64,000 nucleotides of DNA from Branchipolynoe longqiensis (taxonomy: Eukaryota; Annelida; Polychaeta; Phyllodocida; Polynoidae): the NCBI GenBank assembly GCA_030323885.1, contig CM059189.1, positions 47,127,015-47,191,014 on the forward strand, read 5' to 3'. Shown one piece after another: positions 22,738 to 33,984 of the stretch; position 1 is the stretch's first letter; each line of letters begins with the position of its first letter. Both the position numbers and the translations under genes were made by a program. A model generated the notes under the pieces. It saw nothing but the letters and a program-made list of their open reading frames with translations, searched no databases and was not told where the DNA came from.

Positions 22738-23460
22738 CAGAGAGAGAGAGATGGGGATGGGGGAGATGGGGAAAGAGGGTGAGAGAGGGAGAGGGTGGTA
22801 GAGAGAGGGAGGGAGAGAGGGAGGGAGAGAGCGGTAGAGAGGAAGGGGGAGAGAGAGAGGGAGGGTGAGAGAGGAAGTGAGAGGGAGAGAGTGAGAGGCA
22901 GAGTGAGGGAGAGAGGGAGTGAGAGTGAGCCTGAGAGAGGGAGAGGGAGGGAGAAAGAAAGTTTATTTTATTTAACAACGCCTCTAGAGCACATTGATTT
23001 TTTATTATCGGCTATTGTAGATAAAAGATATGCCACATATGCTACTCTTCCCAGTAAGCAGCAAGGGGTCTTTTATAAGCACTTTCCGATAGACAGGACA
23101 GCACATACCACATCCTTTGATGAACCAGTTGTGAACCACTGGTTGGAACGAAAAATAGCCGAAAATGCAAATGGAGAGAGAGTGAGAGTGAGAGAGACAG
23201 GGAGAGAAAGAGGAAGGGAGATAGGGGGTAGGCTGGTGGGAGAGAGAGGGAGAGACGGAGAGAGGGAGCGAGAGGGAGAGGGATGGAGAGAGGGAGAGAG
23301 AGCGGGGAGAGGGGGAGGGAGAGGGGAGGGAGAGGGGAGGGAGAGAGGAGAGAGGCGAGAGAGACAGGTGGAGGGGTGGGAGAGAGAGGGAGGGAGAGGG
23401 GAGGGAGGCGGAGGGAGGGGGGAGAGAGGGGAAGGGAGAGAGCGAGAGTGAGAGAGAGAA
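22704..23460. repeat. (GA)n/(GGGA)n tract split by a SINE-B
   Basis: Purine repeats 22704-22957 and 23173-23460. The frames over it (up to 218 aa) are compositional. Confidence 0.92.
22958..23172 (-). mobile_element. SINE-B inserted in a purine tract
   Basis: aacaacgcctctagagcaca, then a deletion relative to the other copies near 23030, then aaggggtcttttataagc to the ggttggaacgaaaaatagcc end. Confidence 0.88.
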
Positions 23461-23599
23461 CCACACACCCACACCCACACACAGTAACACAGTTGGGGGA
23501 ATACGTCTTAAAGTAGGCAATGTGGCCGCTATGAAGCTGAGCCTCCGTATGATATTGAGCTGCCCCGAATACTACACGACTGAGGACACTCTAGTGACG

Positions 23600-23750
23600 G
23601 GGGGGGGGGGGGGGGGGGGGGGGGCGGGCGGGGGGGGGGGGGAGGAGATGCTGGAGGGGGGAAGGAGGAGAAGAGGTGGTGGAGGGAAAGCGGAGGACGT
23701 GGTGGAGGAGGTGGTGGTCTTGGGGAGAGGAAGTGGTAGAGGGGTGGTTT
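23600..23750. repeat. G-run and GGA/GGT tract
   Basis: An almost pure G run (about 23600-23641) followed by ggaggtggt repeats. Confidence 0.92.
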
Positions 23751-24045
23751 GTTTGTTGTTTTACATCCTAGCAACATCTAAGGTCATACCAGGATGGGTA
23801 CCGACATGCGACAGGGCGCACTCATGGCAACTTTATAGTGCTGCCCCACTGGGAGACCAGGCCGCCAGCACCATGACCTGATATCCCACACAGTCACATT
23901 ATCCTGACACTGAGGCAAACAGTCCTTGCCCTATCCTAATAATGCCAAGCGCCTGGCTAGGAAGCAATAAGTATAAACTTTTACTCGACCAGGGTTCGAA
24001 TCCACGATCCCACGGTCTACCAACACTCATTCGGCCATCGAGTCT
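23748..24045 (-). mobile_element. SINE-A copy with degraded head
   Basis: tttacatcctagcaacatct to attcggccatcgagtctgg; about 30 bp shorter than the consensus near the head. Confidence 0.87.
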
Positions 24046-24049
24046 GGTT

Positions 24050-24450
24050 GATAGAGGGTGAGATGGGAGAGGTGGTGGTAGAGGAGGGAGATGTGGAGGG
24101 TGGGAAAGGTGGTTGGTGGGAGAGGTGGTGGTAGTGGTAAAGGTGGTGGTAGTGGGGGGGGGGGGGGAGATGGAGGTTGGGAAAGGTGGTTGGTGGGAGA
24201 GGTGGTGGTAGTGGTAAAGGTGGTGGTAGTGGTAAAGGTGGTGGTAGTGGGGGGGGTGGGGTGGGGGGGGGGGGGGTGGAGGTGGAGTGGTGGGGGAGAG
24301 GTGGTATGGGTGGGTAGTGGTAGGTGGTAGAGGTGGGTGGGTGAGGGGTGTGTAGCGGTAGTGGTAGAGGTGGTGGTAGGGGTTGAAGGGTTGGGAGGTG
24401 GTTGACGGGGGGTGGGTGGGTGGGTGGGGGGGGGGGGGAGTAGAAAACCC
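24050..24450. repeat. (GGT)n/(G)n tract with duplicated block
   Basis: Two copies of ggttgggaaaggtggttggt blocks about 85 bp apart, and three G runs of 9-12 bases. Confidence 0.9.
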
Positions 24451-24479
24451 TACATTTCACAGACATTTGGTTTCAGGGG

Positions 24480-24960
24480 GAGGGGAGTGTATTCCATTTC
24501 GTGTACGCCTGTCATAACCAGTCGGAAAATGGACCGATTTGACTTGACTCATCGCGCGTCCCCACACAAATTCACCTCTCTGAAATGACCTTCATAGACC
24601 CAAGGTCACCTCTATATGTGTTACGCCTATAGTGTATCGTGTATTGGAATCGCGCCCATGGGGGCCTACGGGTGAATTTCCTCATTTTCGCGGAAATCCA
24701 CTCCTCCCCTTTGTTTATTCACTTTGGTTTTATGTCCTAGCAACATCTAAGGTCACATCAGGACGGTCCACTTCTTGATTCTGTTTGTCAGATATCCCTG
24801 GTATTTTGTGATAATTAATCAGCGATCATTAGAAATCGGGGAAATCGAGGAAATACGCGAAATCGCGGAGATCTTTCATCCTTTATTCTCCAAAATTGTG
24901 GGTTTTTGGTGGGGGTTTATTTGTTTAACAAAAATCAATTATTTTTGTATTTGCCAGTCA
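24480..24960. repeat. Repeat E copy with embedded SINE-A 3' end
   Basis: Shares ggcgaatttccgcgaaaat / cggaaatc.. ctttcatcc motifs with 42180-42550. Both copies contain a short SINE-A 3' segment (24723-24770 here) at a comparable place, so the composite itself was probably duplicated. Class unknown. Confidence 0.55.
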
Positions 24961-25099
24961 CACTGAATTAATTTCCATTGCTAAGCAGAGGTCATACAAT
25001 TTGTCTAATTCAAAAGGCGTGGAATAGAACTACACTAATTAGCTATTACGTGTGAACGCCACTGAATGGCATATGACGTATTTATGACCTAGGGTCAAT

Positions 25100-25200
25100 T
25101 GTCAAAGTCATTGGAATGAGTTGGTCAGGATTCGAACCCATGACCTTCCACAGGCAGAGTCAGCACTCTTCTCGATTTGGCCACCACGTCTGATGGGCAC
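25100..25200 (-). mobile_element. SINE-A head fragment
   Basis: tcaggattcgaacccatgac and ttggccaccacgtctgatgg; the body is absent. Confidence 0.7.
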
Positions 25201-25500
25201 CATGTGGATTGGTTATGGTAGAGGGAAGCTGCGGTAGAACAGAAGCGAAGCCTCAATGCGAAACGCAAGGAGGGAAAAGAGTGTCAGTGTAGAACGATAG
25301 TTCCTTGAATGGTCATTGATCCCATTTCTTCTCACACACAAAAATATATATAGAAAACATATATTTAAAACATAAAATTGAAATTAACTCTATACGAATT
25401 CTATAATCTCAACGTCAGGGTGTATGAATTGTTAAAGATGGGGCTTGACATTGGTTGAAGGACTAGACTATGCAATATAAAATTGACATCAGTGGTGTGA
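25201..25500. other. No recognised feature
   Basis: A/T-rich unique sequence. Confidence 0.4.
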
Positions 25501-25509
25501 ATAGTATCA

Positions 25510-25685
25510 TGCAGTTGTATGTTAGTGTGTATATGTATGTATCATAGTATGTATGTACTATGTGTCTGTATTATGTATGTACTATGTATGTATGTATATA
25601 TGTATGTATGTATGTATACATGTATGTATGTATGTATGGATGGATGGATGGATGTATAATATATATATATGTGTATATATATATG
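25510..25685. repeat. (ATGT)n/(GGAT)n/(TA)n microsatellite
   Basis: tatgtatgtatg with a short ggatggatgg block and a flanking tatata. Confidence 0.93.
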
Positions 25686-25739
25686 AGGGGTTTGACACTA
25701 TCTATGTTAGTAGCATATGAAATATAGGGCTTCACAGTG

Positions 25740-26480
25740 GCTGCGGATTGTGGGAATTTGCACTGCCTGTAGGAGTAGTACACGTAATGTAGGATCTGAC
25801 ACTGTGTAAGTAGTATACGTAATGTAGGCCTGACACTGTCTGTGTAAGTAGTATACACAATGGAGGATCAGCCACGGTCTGTGTAAGTAGTATACGTAAT
25901 GTAGGCCTGACACTGTCTGTGTAAGTAGTATACACAATGTAGGATCTGACACTGTGTAAGTAGTATACGTAATGTAGGCCTGACACTGTCTGTGTAAGTA
26001 GTATACGCAATGGAGGATCAGCCACGGTCTGTGTAAGTAGTATACGTAATGTAGGCCTGACACTGTCTGTGTAAGTAGTATACACAATGTAGGATCTGAC
26101 ACTGTGTAAGTAGTATACGTAATGTAGGCCTGACACTGTCTGTGTAAGTAGTATACGCAATGGAGGATCAGCCATGGTCTGTGTAAGTAGTATACGTAAT
26201 GTAGGCCTGACACTGTCTGTGTAAGTAGTATACACAATGTAGGATCTGACACTGTGTAAGTAGTATAAATAATGTAGGCCTGACACTGTCTGTGTAAGTA
26301 GTACACACAATGGAGGATCAGCCACGGTCTGTGTAAGTAATATACGTCATGTAGGCCTGACACTGTCTGTGTAAGTAGTATATGTAATGTAGGCATAACA
26401 CTGTCTGTGTAAGTAGTATACACAATGTAGGATCAGCCACTGTCTGTGTAAGCAGTATACATAATGTATGCCTAACAGTG
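25740..26480. repeat. Satellite: about 37-bp monomers in a 150-bp higher-order unit
   Basis: Monomer tgtgtaagtagtatacgtaa plus tgtaggcctgacactgtc. The diagnostic tggaggatcagccaygg recurs at 25861, 26011, 26161 and about 26311, exactly 150 bp apart. Because 150 is a multiple of 3, minus-strand frames stay open (238 and 197 aa). These are not genes. Confidence 0.93.
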
Positions 26481-26674
26481 TTAGTAACACTGTATAATGT
26501 GACACTGCCTGTGTCGCTGCTTCAGCTCACACAGCTAAAAGTGGGAGAGATAAAAATAACATACATCTCATGTAAAATATGTGCTAGGACAATTTCATTG
26601 CCATCTACATTAGAACCAAATGTATGGACAAAATATACACATATCTCATGTGAAATATTTGCTAGCGAAATGTC

Positions 26675-26745
26675 ATTGCTATTTTTGTTGTTGTTGGTAA
26701 AACAGTTTATTCATCAGAATATAAATTTTTGTCAGCGCTGTTTAC
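26675..26745 (+). repeat. Repeat D copy
   Basis: ttttgttgttgttggtaaaa, tttattcatcagaa and tttttgtcagcgctg, as at 10115. Confidence 0.6.
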
Positions 26746-26954
26746 ATTACATTGTAAAAGGGTACTTACATTAGAAACAAATGCACGGCAAGGATGTCAG
26801 AAGGATACATATCGTTATTTATAGATGCAAAGTGCATTTTAAAAAACCCAGTGAAACTCAGCATATCCGATTTGAGGATAATAGTACAGAATTCAAGAGT
26901 TTTACATTGACCGTGACACTTAGTTTAAAGGATGTAGCGCCGGGTACTGGCTTG

Positions 26955-26972
26955 GTGTGTGTGTGTGTGTGT

Positions 26973-27008
<36 letters not shown>
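26955..27008. repeat. (GT)n microsatellite
   Basis: About 26 gt units with one acgt interruption. Flanking 26480-26675 and 27009-27330 hold no recognised gene; an (aatat)n-like stretch lies at 27255-27290. Confidence 0.95.
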
Positions 27009-27009
<1 letters not shown>

Positions 27010-27330
27010 AGGGGGGAATGGGATATTCCACAAACTGATGCCCCGGAGGCAGTCACTAATACAAAGACAGCACCCAGCCCTCTCCCGGGCCCCGGTTGTG
27101 ATTGGGTTAGCCACGTGGCAATATCTTGCCCCTCCAGAACCCGCTAGCGCCACTTCACATTGGCATGGCGAGAAAGGGGGGTAGGGGGGGGGGGGGATGA
27201 CACCCGGCTGAGGCTGGCCAATTACATCAATAATAGACCGATCATTCCGTATTTAATATAATATAATATAATAATATAATATAATAGCAGTCTCGCTATT
27301 AACTGAAGCTGCTACAGTTAATTAGTTAGT

Positions 27331-28440
27331 TTGATTGATTGATTGGTGGTTGCTTTACGCCGTGTCAGCAGCATAGGCCATATTCACGGCGAGAAATGTT
27401 TGTTTTTTGTTCAAACCATCGCTTTTCCTTGTAAAAGCAGACAATCAATTATGTGGCAATAGACACTCATTAAATTAGAAAGCTCACAATCATATATTTG
27501 TGGTCAAGGGAAACAAATTCCCATAGAAAAAGAAAAGTTTTATTAATAATTGATGGAATTTACTAAGTAAATTATATAAGGTGGTACAGTCGAGCTGCCC
27601 TCAAAAAGGCTAAAATGTTTTCTTGTTTTACTTTAGTAAAAAGGTCATGCATACTGTCTGCAGTGTAGAATTGTTGGTGCAGGGCCAAAAAATCAAAGCA
27701 ACTTAGTCAAATGTGTTTGAGTGTCAGCGGGGACTGACACCCAATACATTCAGGGAGAGGTTCCCCCTTGAGCAAAAAAGCATGTGTAAGCCACGAGAGG
27801 CGAATACGGCAGCGGCTAAGGACCGCTTGGTCCCGCCGACCTCCCGACCTCCCACATGAGTCTGTGGTGGTTTTCCCACAGATGGTTCAATTTCTTTATG
27901 TTTATTAATGTTTTCATCCCACTCATGTTGCCATTTAGATTTTATGTGGGTGGCTATTAGTGGTTTCAGACCAGAGTGAGGGATCAGACACGGTTTAAGA
28001 TCACAGTTCAGGACCTTCTTCGCAGCCCGATCAGCTCATTCGTTTCCTTGTATGCCGGCATGGCCAGGCACCCAGCATAGGTAGATGTCATACCCATCTG
28101 TTGCCAGTTGTTTCATTTTATAAATGACCGTTGCTAGAATAGGGTGATTCATTTTCAGTCCAGCAACAGCCAGGAGGCAAGAGAACGAATCACTGTATAA
28201 CATAGTTAGTGTGGTTGGATACCTCGATACACTCCAATGCGAGAAGGAGTGCTCGGGCTTCCGCAGTGAAAATCGAGCTCTGATCGGGCAAGCGTACACC
28301 AAATTATTCCCGTCGGCAGACTGCCGCAGCAACTACCCGGCTTTGGTCTTTCGAACCATCAGTGTGTATGGAGAGGTGGTCTGCAAACTGGCGTTGAATC
28401 TCTGCATGCAGTCCTTGGTACTAATCAGTTAGTTATCAGT
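27331..28440 (-). pseudogene. LINE-1: non-LTR retrotransposon RNase H and C-terminal region, decayed
   Basis: Read on the minus strand, a type I RNase H is visible across frames: IHTDGSKDQSRVVAAAVC near 28385-28330, FTAEARALLLALE near 28270-28230, then, after a frame change, YSDSFSCLLAV near 28200 and LCWVPGHAGIQGNE ending at 28036. The next codon is TGA (28033-28035) where the family normally has Arg, followed by ADRAAKKVLN in frame. A further frame holds VLSRCRIRLSWLTHAFLLKG and PECIGCQSPLTLKHI, the C-terminal Cys/His knuckle. A 3' UTR of about 380 bp ends in an (ATCA)n tail at 27331. It is 5'-truncated, frameshifted and not functional. Family: RNase H-bearing clade (Jockey/Nimb/I-like). 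Confidence 0.9.
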
Positions 28441-28614
28441 AGGTGTAAAATACACCCTGGAGAGAGTAGATTAAACACAGAACATTACTACCAAGCACAG
28501 ACCTGTATATGAGAATATCTGAGGAAAAAGTTAATGATTTTTTAATAAACATATATTAGAGAACACGTGTTTGTCAGCCATATCCCAATTCCGCACCACA
28601 TTAGTGGGAAGGTT

Positions 28615-28956
28615 TGGTGTATGTGTGCTGTGGTGGTGTGGTGGTGGTGTGGTGGTGGTGTGTTGATGGTGGTGGTGATGGAGGTGGTGATGGAGGTGGT
28701 GTTAGTGGGGTGGTGTTAGTGGGGTGGGGTGGTGGTGGTGTTAGTGGTATTGGTGATGGTGATGATGGGAGTGGTGTTGATGGTGGTGATGGTGGTAGTG
28801 GTGGTGGTAGTGGTGGTAGTGATGGTGGTAGTGACGGTGGTAGTGATGATGATTGTGGTGGTGGTAGTGGTGGTGGTTGTGTTAGTGGTACTGGTGATGG
28901 TGGTTGTATTAGTGGTATTGGTGATGGTGGTGGTGGTGGTGGTGGTGGTGGAGATA
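28615..28956. repeat. (GGT/GAT/AGT)n tract
   Basis: Trinucleotide-based repeats of ggtggt and gatggt; Gly/Asp and Thr/Ile frames are artefacts. It abuts the tail of the next LINE-1 fragment. Confidence 0.93.
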
Positions 28957-29312
28957 TTGATTGATTGATTGGTGGTTTCTTTACGCCGTGTCGGCAGCAT
29001 AGGCCTTATTCACGGCGAGAGTTGTTTGTTTTTTATTCAGCCATCACCTTTACATATAACGTAAAAGCATACAATCAATTATGTGTCAATAGACACTTGT
29101 GAATTTTTTAAAGCTCACAATCAGATAATTTGTGGTCAAGGTAAATAAAATAGATGAAAGAATTAATTGATGAAAATTGTTTTAATGAACTATATGAGGT
29201 GGTACAGACAAGCTGTCCTCAAAAAGCCTAAAATCTCTTCTTGTTTTACTTTAGTAAAAAGATTATGCATGCTGTTTGCAGTGTAAAATTGTTGGCGCAG
29301 TGGCTTAAATCG
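28957..29312 (-). mobile_element. LINE-1 3' UTR copy
   Basis: gattgattgattggtggttt followed by the same 3' UTR as in 27331-27690 (ctttacgccgtgtcggcagc, ttgttttactttagtaaaa, gcatgctgtttgcagtgta), truncated at 29312. A dead-on-arrival insertion. Confidence 0.9.
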
Positions 29313-29317
29313 ATGGA

Positions 29318-29468
29318 GATGATGGTGGTGGTGGAGATGGTGGTGGTGGAGATGGTGGTAGTGGAAATGGCGGTGGACATGGTAGTTGTGGTGTGTTAGT
29401 GGTATTGGTGATGGTGGTGATGGTGATGGTGGTCGTGATCGTGGTGGTCGTGGTCGTGGAGGTGGTCG
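29318..29468. repeat. (GGT/GAT/CGT)n tract
   Basis: gatggtggtggtggagatgg-type repeats. The 29470-29690 stretch is unassigned. Confidence 0.88.
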
Positions 29469-29694
29469 TCTAGAGATATATTAAATATTGGTATAACTTA
29501 AATATAGTTTTCTACACCGTACAGAACTCAGATAGCCGAAACTGAACTCAATCTTGCACAGTAAGACACCCCAAGTGCTGATCACATTTTAAGTGTTCAT
29601 TGGTGACAACTGAAGGATGCTTTATATTACCCCCCCTCCCCCCACTTCCCTATCGCTACCATGGTTACAACACTCCAGTCAGTCCCTGTGACCC

Positions 29695-30245
29695 CAGTTA
29701 AAATAAGTCAACCGATAAGTTCACTGCTCTAAGATTGTATGCTAAAGCAAATAAGCCAACCCATCAGTTCACTATGAGATTGTAACTAAACCTGCTACAA
29801 AGCGAATAACCCAATCGACAAGTTCACTGCTCTAAGATTGTATGCTAAAGCAAATAAGACAACCCATCAGTTCACTATGAGATTGTAACTAAACCTGCTA
29901 CAAAGCGAATAACCCAATCGACAAGTTCACTGCTCTAAGATTGTATGCTAAAGCAAATAAGACAACCCATCAGTTCACTATGAGATTGTAACTAAACCTG
30001 CTACAAAGCGAATAACCCAATCGATAAGTTCGGTGCTCTAAGATTGTATGCTAAAGCAAATAAGCCAACCCATCAGTTCACTATGAGATTGTAACTAAAC
30101 CTGCTACAAAGCGAATAACCCAATCGATAAGTTTGGTGCTCTAAGATTGTATGCTAAAGCAAATAAGACAACCCATCAGTTCACTATGAGATTGTAACTA
30201 AACCTGCCACACAGCGAATAACCCAAACGGTAAGTTCAACTAATG
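29695..30245. repeat. Satellite with 103-bp unit, about five copies
   Basis: aacccatcagttcactatga recurs at 29758, 29861 and 29964 and twice more. Copies are nearly identical, which suggests recent amplification. Confidence 0.93.
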
Positions 30246-30848
30246 CTATGAGCTTGTATGCTAAACATATCTCAAATCAAATAAACTTCATATGCTTTGC
30301 ATCTAACCGAAAACATCCTCCACATACATGAGTACATGTATCGATGACAGTGTTTCTTTGTAAAATGCCTCAACGTAGCAAAAAATAGATAAACCTTTGG
30401 TGGGCAAAGTGTGTGAGGATTTGGTGTTATCACCCCCTCTCCCCCCCCCTCCCTCCCCTCCCCCGGCACCCTGCTACATGCAACACGCTCGTATCCGCAG
30501 GGTCGTTCCCGCCTAACACGACATGAAGAGCAGACGACATTACGATCCCCCGGCAGGACCTGCGTGCGCAGCAGGAAGTCACCACCACCAGCCGTAAAAC
30601 CATGGATATAAGACACACCTAAACCACAAAACCCGCTCCCTTCCCTTACCCCTCCCCCCACCCTCCTCGATCCCCATCCGAATTTTTTTTAATTTATTTG
30701 TTTGGCATGGCTATTGGAGCCCACACAAATACTGCTAATTCGATTCAATCAATTGCTTTCAATTGCTTTTTTTATAGCATGATTATTGTAGACCACACAC
30801 ATATTGCTGCTAATTGAATTCAATCATTTGGATAATTTATTATCCATT
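30246..30848. other. No recognised gene
   Basis: Includes a C-rich run (30431-30472) and a short near-duplicate (cacacaaatactgctaattc / cacacatattgctgctaatt) near 30722 and 30793. Confidence 0.4.
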
Positions 30849-30852
30849 TTAA

Positions 30853-31513
30853 ATTGCTTAGTCCGACGGTTTTGAGTTTCTGTCATTTTTCTGAGCTGAC
30901 TATATTAAATTGATTGTTATAATCTACCTTACTTCAATTTGAAGTAACTTTTGTTTTAAATGCCTACGGTTTGAGATATTTGAAGTACAAATAAGTCAAA
31001 TTAGTTTTGGCAAGTACGTCAAAACTTTGACACCACAGTCAGTCTTCAGCAGTAACAGATTTGTATTAAATTGTCTCAGTATTTCCCCTCATTGTGGCAA
31101 CAAATGCATAATAAGTGCAGCAGTAATTAAGTTAGATGTGAGATATAACGTATTATATGAATATAAAGGGGCGGAGCATTCTTGTGATATTTATTTCTCT
31201 TTTATTATGCATGCTATTTATTTATTTATTCATACACCGGTTCAGCCGATTTACTGTGTTCCGGGACACCTTTTTGTGCGACACCACACCGGTCACGCAC
31301 CTGTACATACAGTTGGCATCACATGAGCCTAGATTTCAAGCTTTGTAGTAGGTAGGGCGGTATATTGCTCGGCCAGAGCCTCGGTCAATAAATGGGAGGC
31401 TTCCACCACTCCTCGCTTTGTCTCTTTTCTCCTACGAGGGCGTAGCCATCTCTTATATGTAGAATCAATTGCTTTGGTTTTGAAAAATTGATGCTTTATC
31501 AGACTATACCGCT
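30853..31513. mobile_element. Kolobok-like TTAA element (copy 2) with an insertion
   Basis: Left attgcttagtccgacgg after TTAA (30849-30852); right cagactataccgct before TTAA (31514-31517). Internal sequence matches the family except 31140-31457, an unrelated insertion of about 320 bp between gttagatgtg and tagaatcaattgc. Confidence 0.82.
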
Positions 31514-31828
31514 TTAAAGTAACCATTTTTCCAAGGTCAGCTATTTCGCAATGCAGTTCGCTGATATAGAGGGTTTACGGTAGACTCATTCCAGAGCTTG
31601 AGATACGGTATCGCCGCCTGGTGAGGGGACACTTAACCGCGGTGCTGGGGCCAGTATTAGGTCACTAGAACATGGTGGGTACGGGTTGTCATGGTGACGG
31701 GGCAGGGGATAATGGGGTATGATAAGAAAGAGGATATTGGGGGTGCAATGCCCATTTCCTTCAAGGGCAGGGTTTGGGTGATCTGTGACCTAAATAGCTG
31801 CTGACCAAATCTGCGCAGCAACAGCAGC

Positions 31829-32115
31829 TTGGTTGGTTGTTGGGAGTTTTAGGTCCTGGCAACAGCTAAGGATGGATACCGACTTGTGACGGAGCGCACT
31901 CATGGTGACTTTTATAGTGCTGCCTCGCTAGAAAATCAGGTTTCCAGCACCATGACCCGATATCCCACACATTATCCTGACACTGCGCTAACCAGTCCTT
32001 GCCCTATCCTATTAATGCCGAACCCCAAGCTAGGAAGCGACATGTATCAATTTTGTAAGTCATTCGTTTGAATCGATCGGGAGTCCTGCGCTCTACCAAT
32101 TCAGCAACCGCGCCC
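31829..32115 (-). mobile_element. SINE-A copy
   Basis: ttggttggttgttgggag to tcagcaaccgcgcccg; a deletion removes part of the B-box region. Confidence 0.87.
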
Positions 32116-32214
32116 GTTCACCAGGTCATAGCTTCTGAGGAACCAGCGGGAAGGATCTCGGAATATGCATATTACAAACCGCGCCCTCATTTTAAGTAAG
32201 AACATCCACAACGG

Positions 32215-32369
32215 CGCGCACCATTCCCACTCCCACTAGACATATACACATAGATAGACATACATACAAATAGACAGACAGACAGACAGACACACATACC
32301 CCTACCATCAACAGGTGCCAACGCCAGCTCAATACAAGTCAGACAGTCAGACAGATACTGAGATAGATA

Positions 32370-32403
<34 letters not shown>

Positions 32404-32500
32404 ACCAGACAGACAGACACACACACATACCCCTACCACCGACAGGTGCCAATACCAGCTCAGTACAAGTCCGACAGTCAGTCAGTCAGACAGACAGACA

Positions 32501-32571
<71 letters not shown>

Positions 32572-33172
32572 GCACATACCCTACCACGGACCAGCTCAGC
32601 ACAAGTAAGACAGACACACAGACACCTAGACAGACACACACACACACATACCCTACCACGGACAGGTGCCAACGCCTGCCCAGTACAAGTCAGACAGACA
32701 GACAGATAGATAGACAGACACACACACACACATACCCTACCACTGACAGGTGCCAACACCAGCTCAGCCCAAGTCAGACAGACACACAGACACATAGACA
32801 GACACAGACACACACCCGACCACGGACAGGTGCCAATGCCTGCCCAGTACAAGTCAGAGAGACAGACTGATAGACAGACAGACAGAAACACACACATACC
32901 CTACCACTGACAGGTGGCAACGCCAGCCCAGTACAAGTCAGACAGACAGACAGAGAGACAGACAGACACACACACATACCCTACCACTAACAGGTGCCAA
33001 CGCCAGCCCAGTACAAGTCAGACAGACAGACAGACAGATAGACAGACAGACAGACACACACACATACCCTACTACTGACAGGTGGCAACGCCAGCCCAGT
33101 ACAAGTCAGACAGACACACAGACAGAGAGACACACACACATACCACTGACAGGTGCCAATGCCAGCCCAGTA
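32215..33172. repeat. Minisatellite of 70-150-bp units with (GACA)n and (CA)n
   Basis: About ten units each containing caggtgccaacgccagc, cagtacaagtcagacagac and cacacataccctaccac, with variable numbers of gaca and ca. The Cys/Val and Thr/His frames are artefacts. Confidence 0.93.
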
Positions 33173-33365
33173 CAGTCGGTCACTTCTTTGTCGGTGCCAG
33201 TCACGTGATGGCTGAAGGGCAGATCCAACCAGTAAGAAGCCACTTGAACAGGCGTAAAAATGTGTCGATCACGTGACAAGGAGGGGCTAATTGTGCCATC
33301 TTGTACCAGCGTCTCCTGTGGGTGAGCTGCGAACGCTGGTCCCCGCTTTACTAAAAGGGTTGCAC

Positions 33366-33590
33366 GGTAGGACAGCAACTATTTTTCACTTTCCCTATCA
33401 GGCAAGTGAATGAATGTTCTACTTGCCTAAGTGGCAAAACTACTCAACCAAGCCCAAGTCACCCAATTGAAACTGAAATCTGCTACTGCAGATCAGAAAA
33501 AAAGCGACTTGCCCGTTTGGACAGGTCACCGAGAACTTCACCTGCCAGACCGACTAAACTAGGTGCCCCGGGCAACCAGTCTATGAGAAA
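33366..33590 (+). repeat. Repeat F copy
   Basis: ggtaggacagcaact, cccaagtcacccaattgaaa, cgagaacttcacctgcc and ccccgggcaacc. The inverted counterpart is at 40940-41160. Type unknown. Confidence 0.7.
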
Positions 33591-33984
33591 TGGGGTTTGA
33601 CACCGTGTAAAATATTCTGATATTCGCCATAGGGGGGAATGCAAATGTTATATTACTGATCGGTGTACATGACCAGGCGCATGTATGTATATATGTATGG
33701 GTTGGTGGTGCCTGAGTGGGATGTAAATAGACATCGTAGTGCTGGCAGGTCTGGGTGTGAGTGCACTCAGGGCCTACCCTCTCTGCTGGGATAGGGATCA
33801 CCACACTCAAAGGTCAATGTTGGTGGTGGCCATGGGGGCCATACAGCTTGCGGTGGTGGGCAGACCAGTGGTATCCATGGGGACCAGGAATGCTGGATCC
33901 CTATTGGTAGGGCCAAGAATGCTTGTTTTCCATTGGGGGAAAGGGGGTTGGTTGATACTCTACAATGAACCCATGTAACCATAT

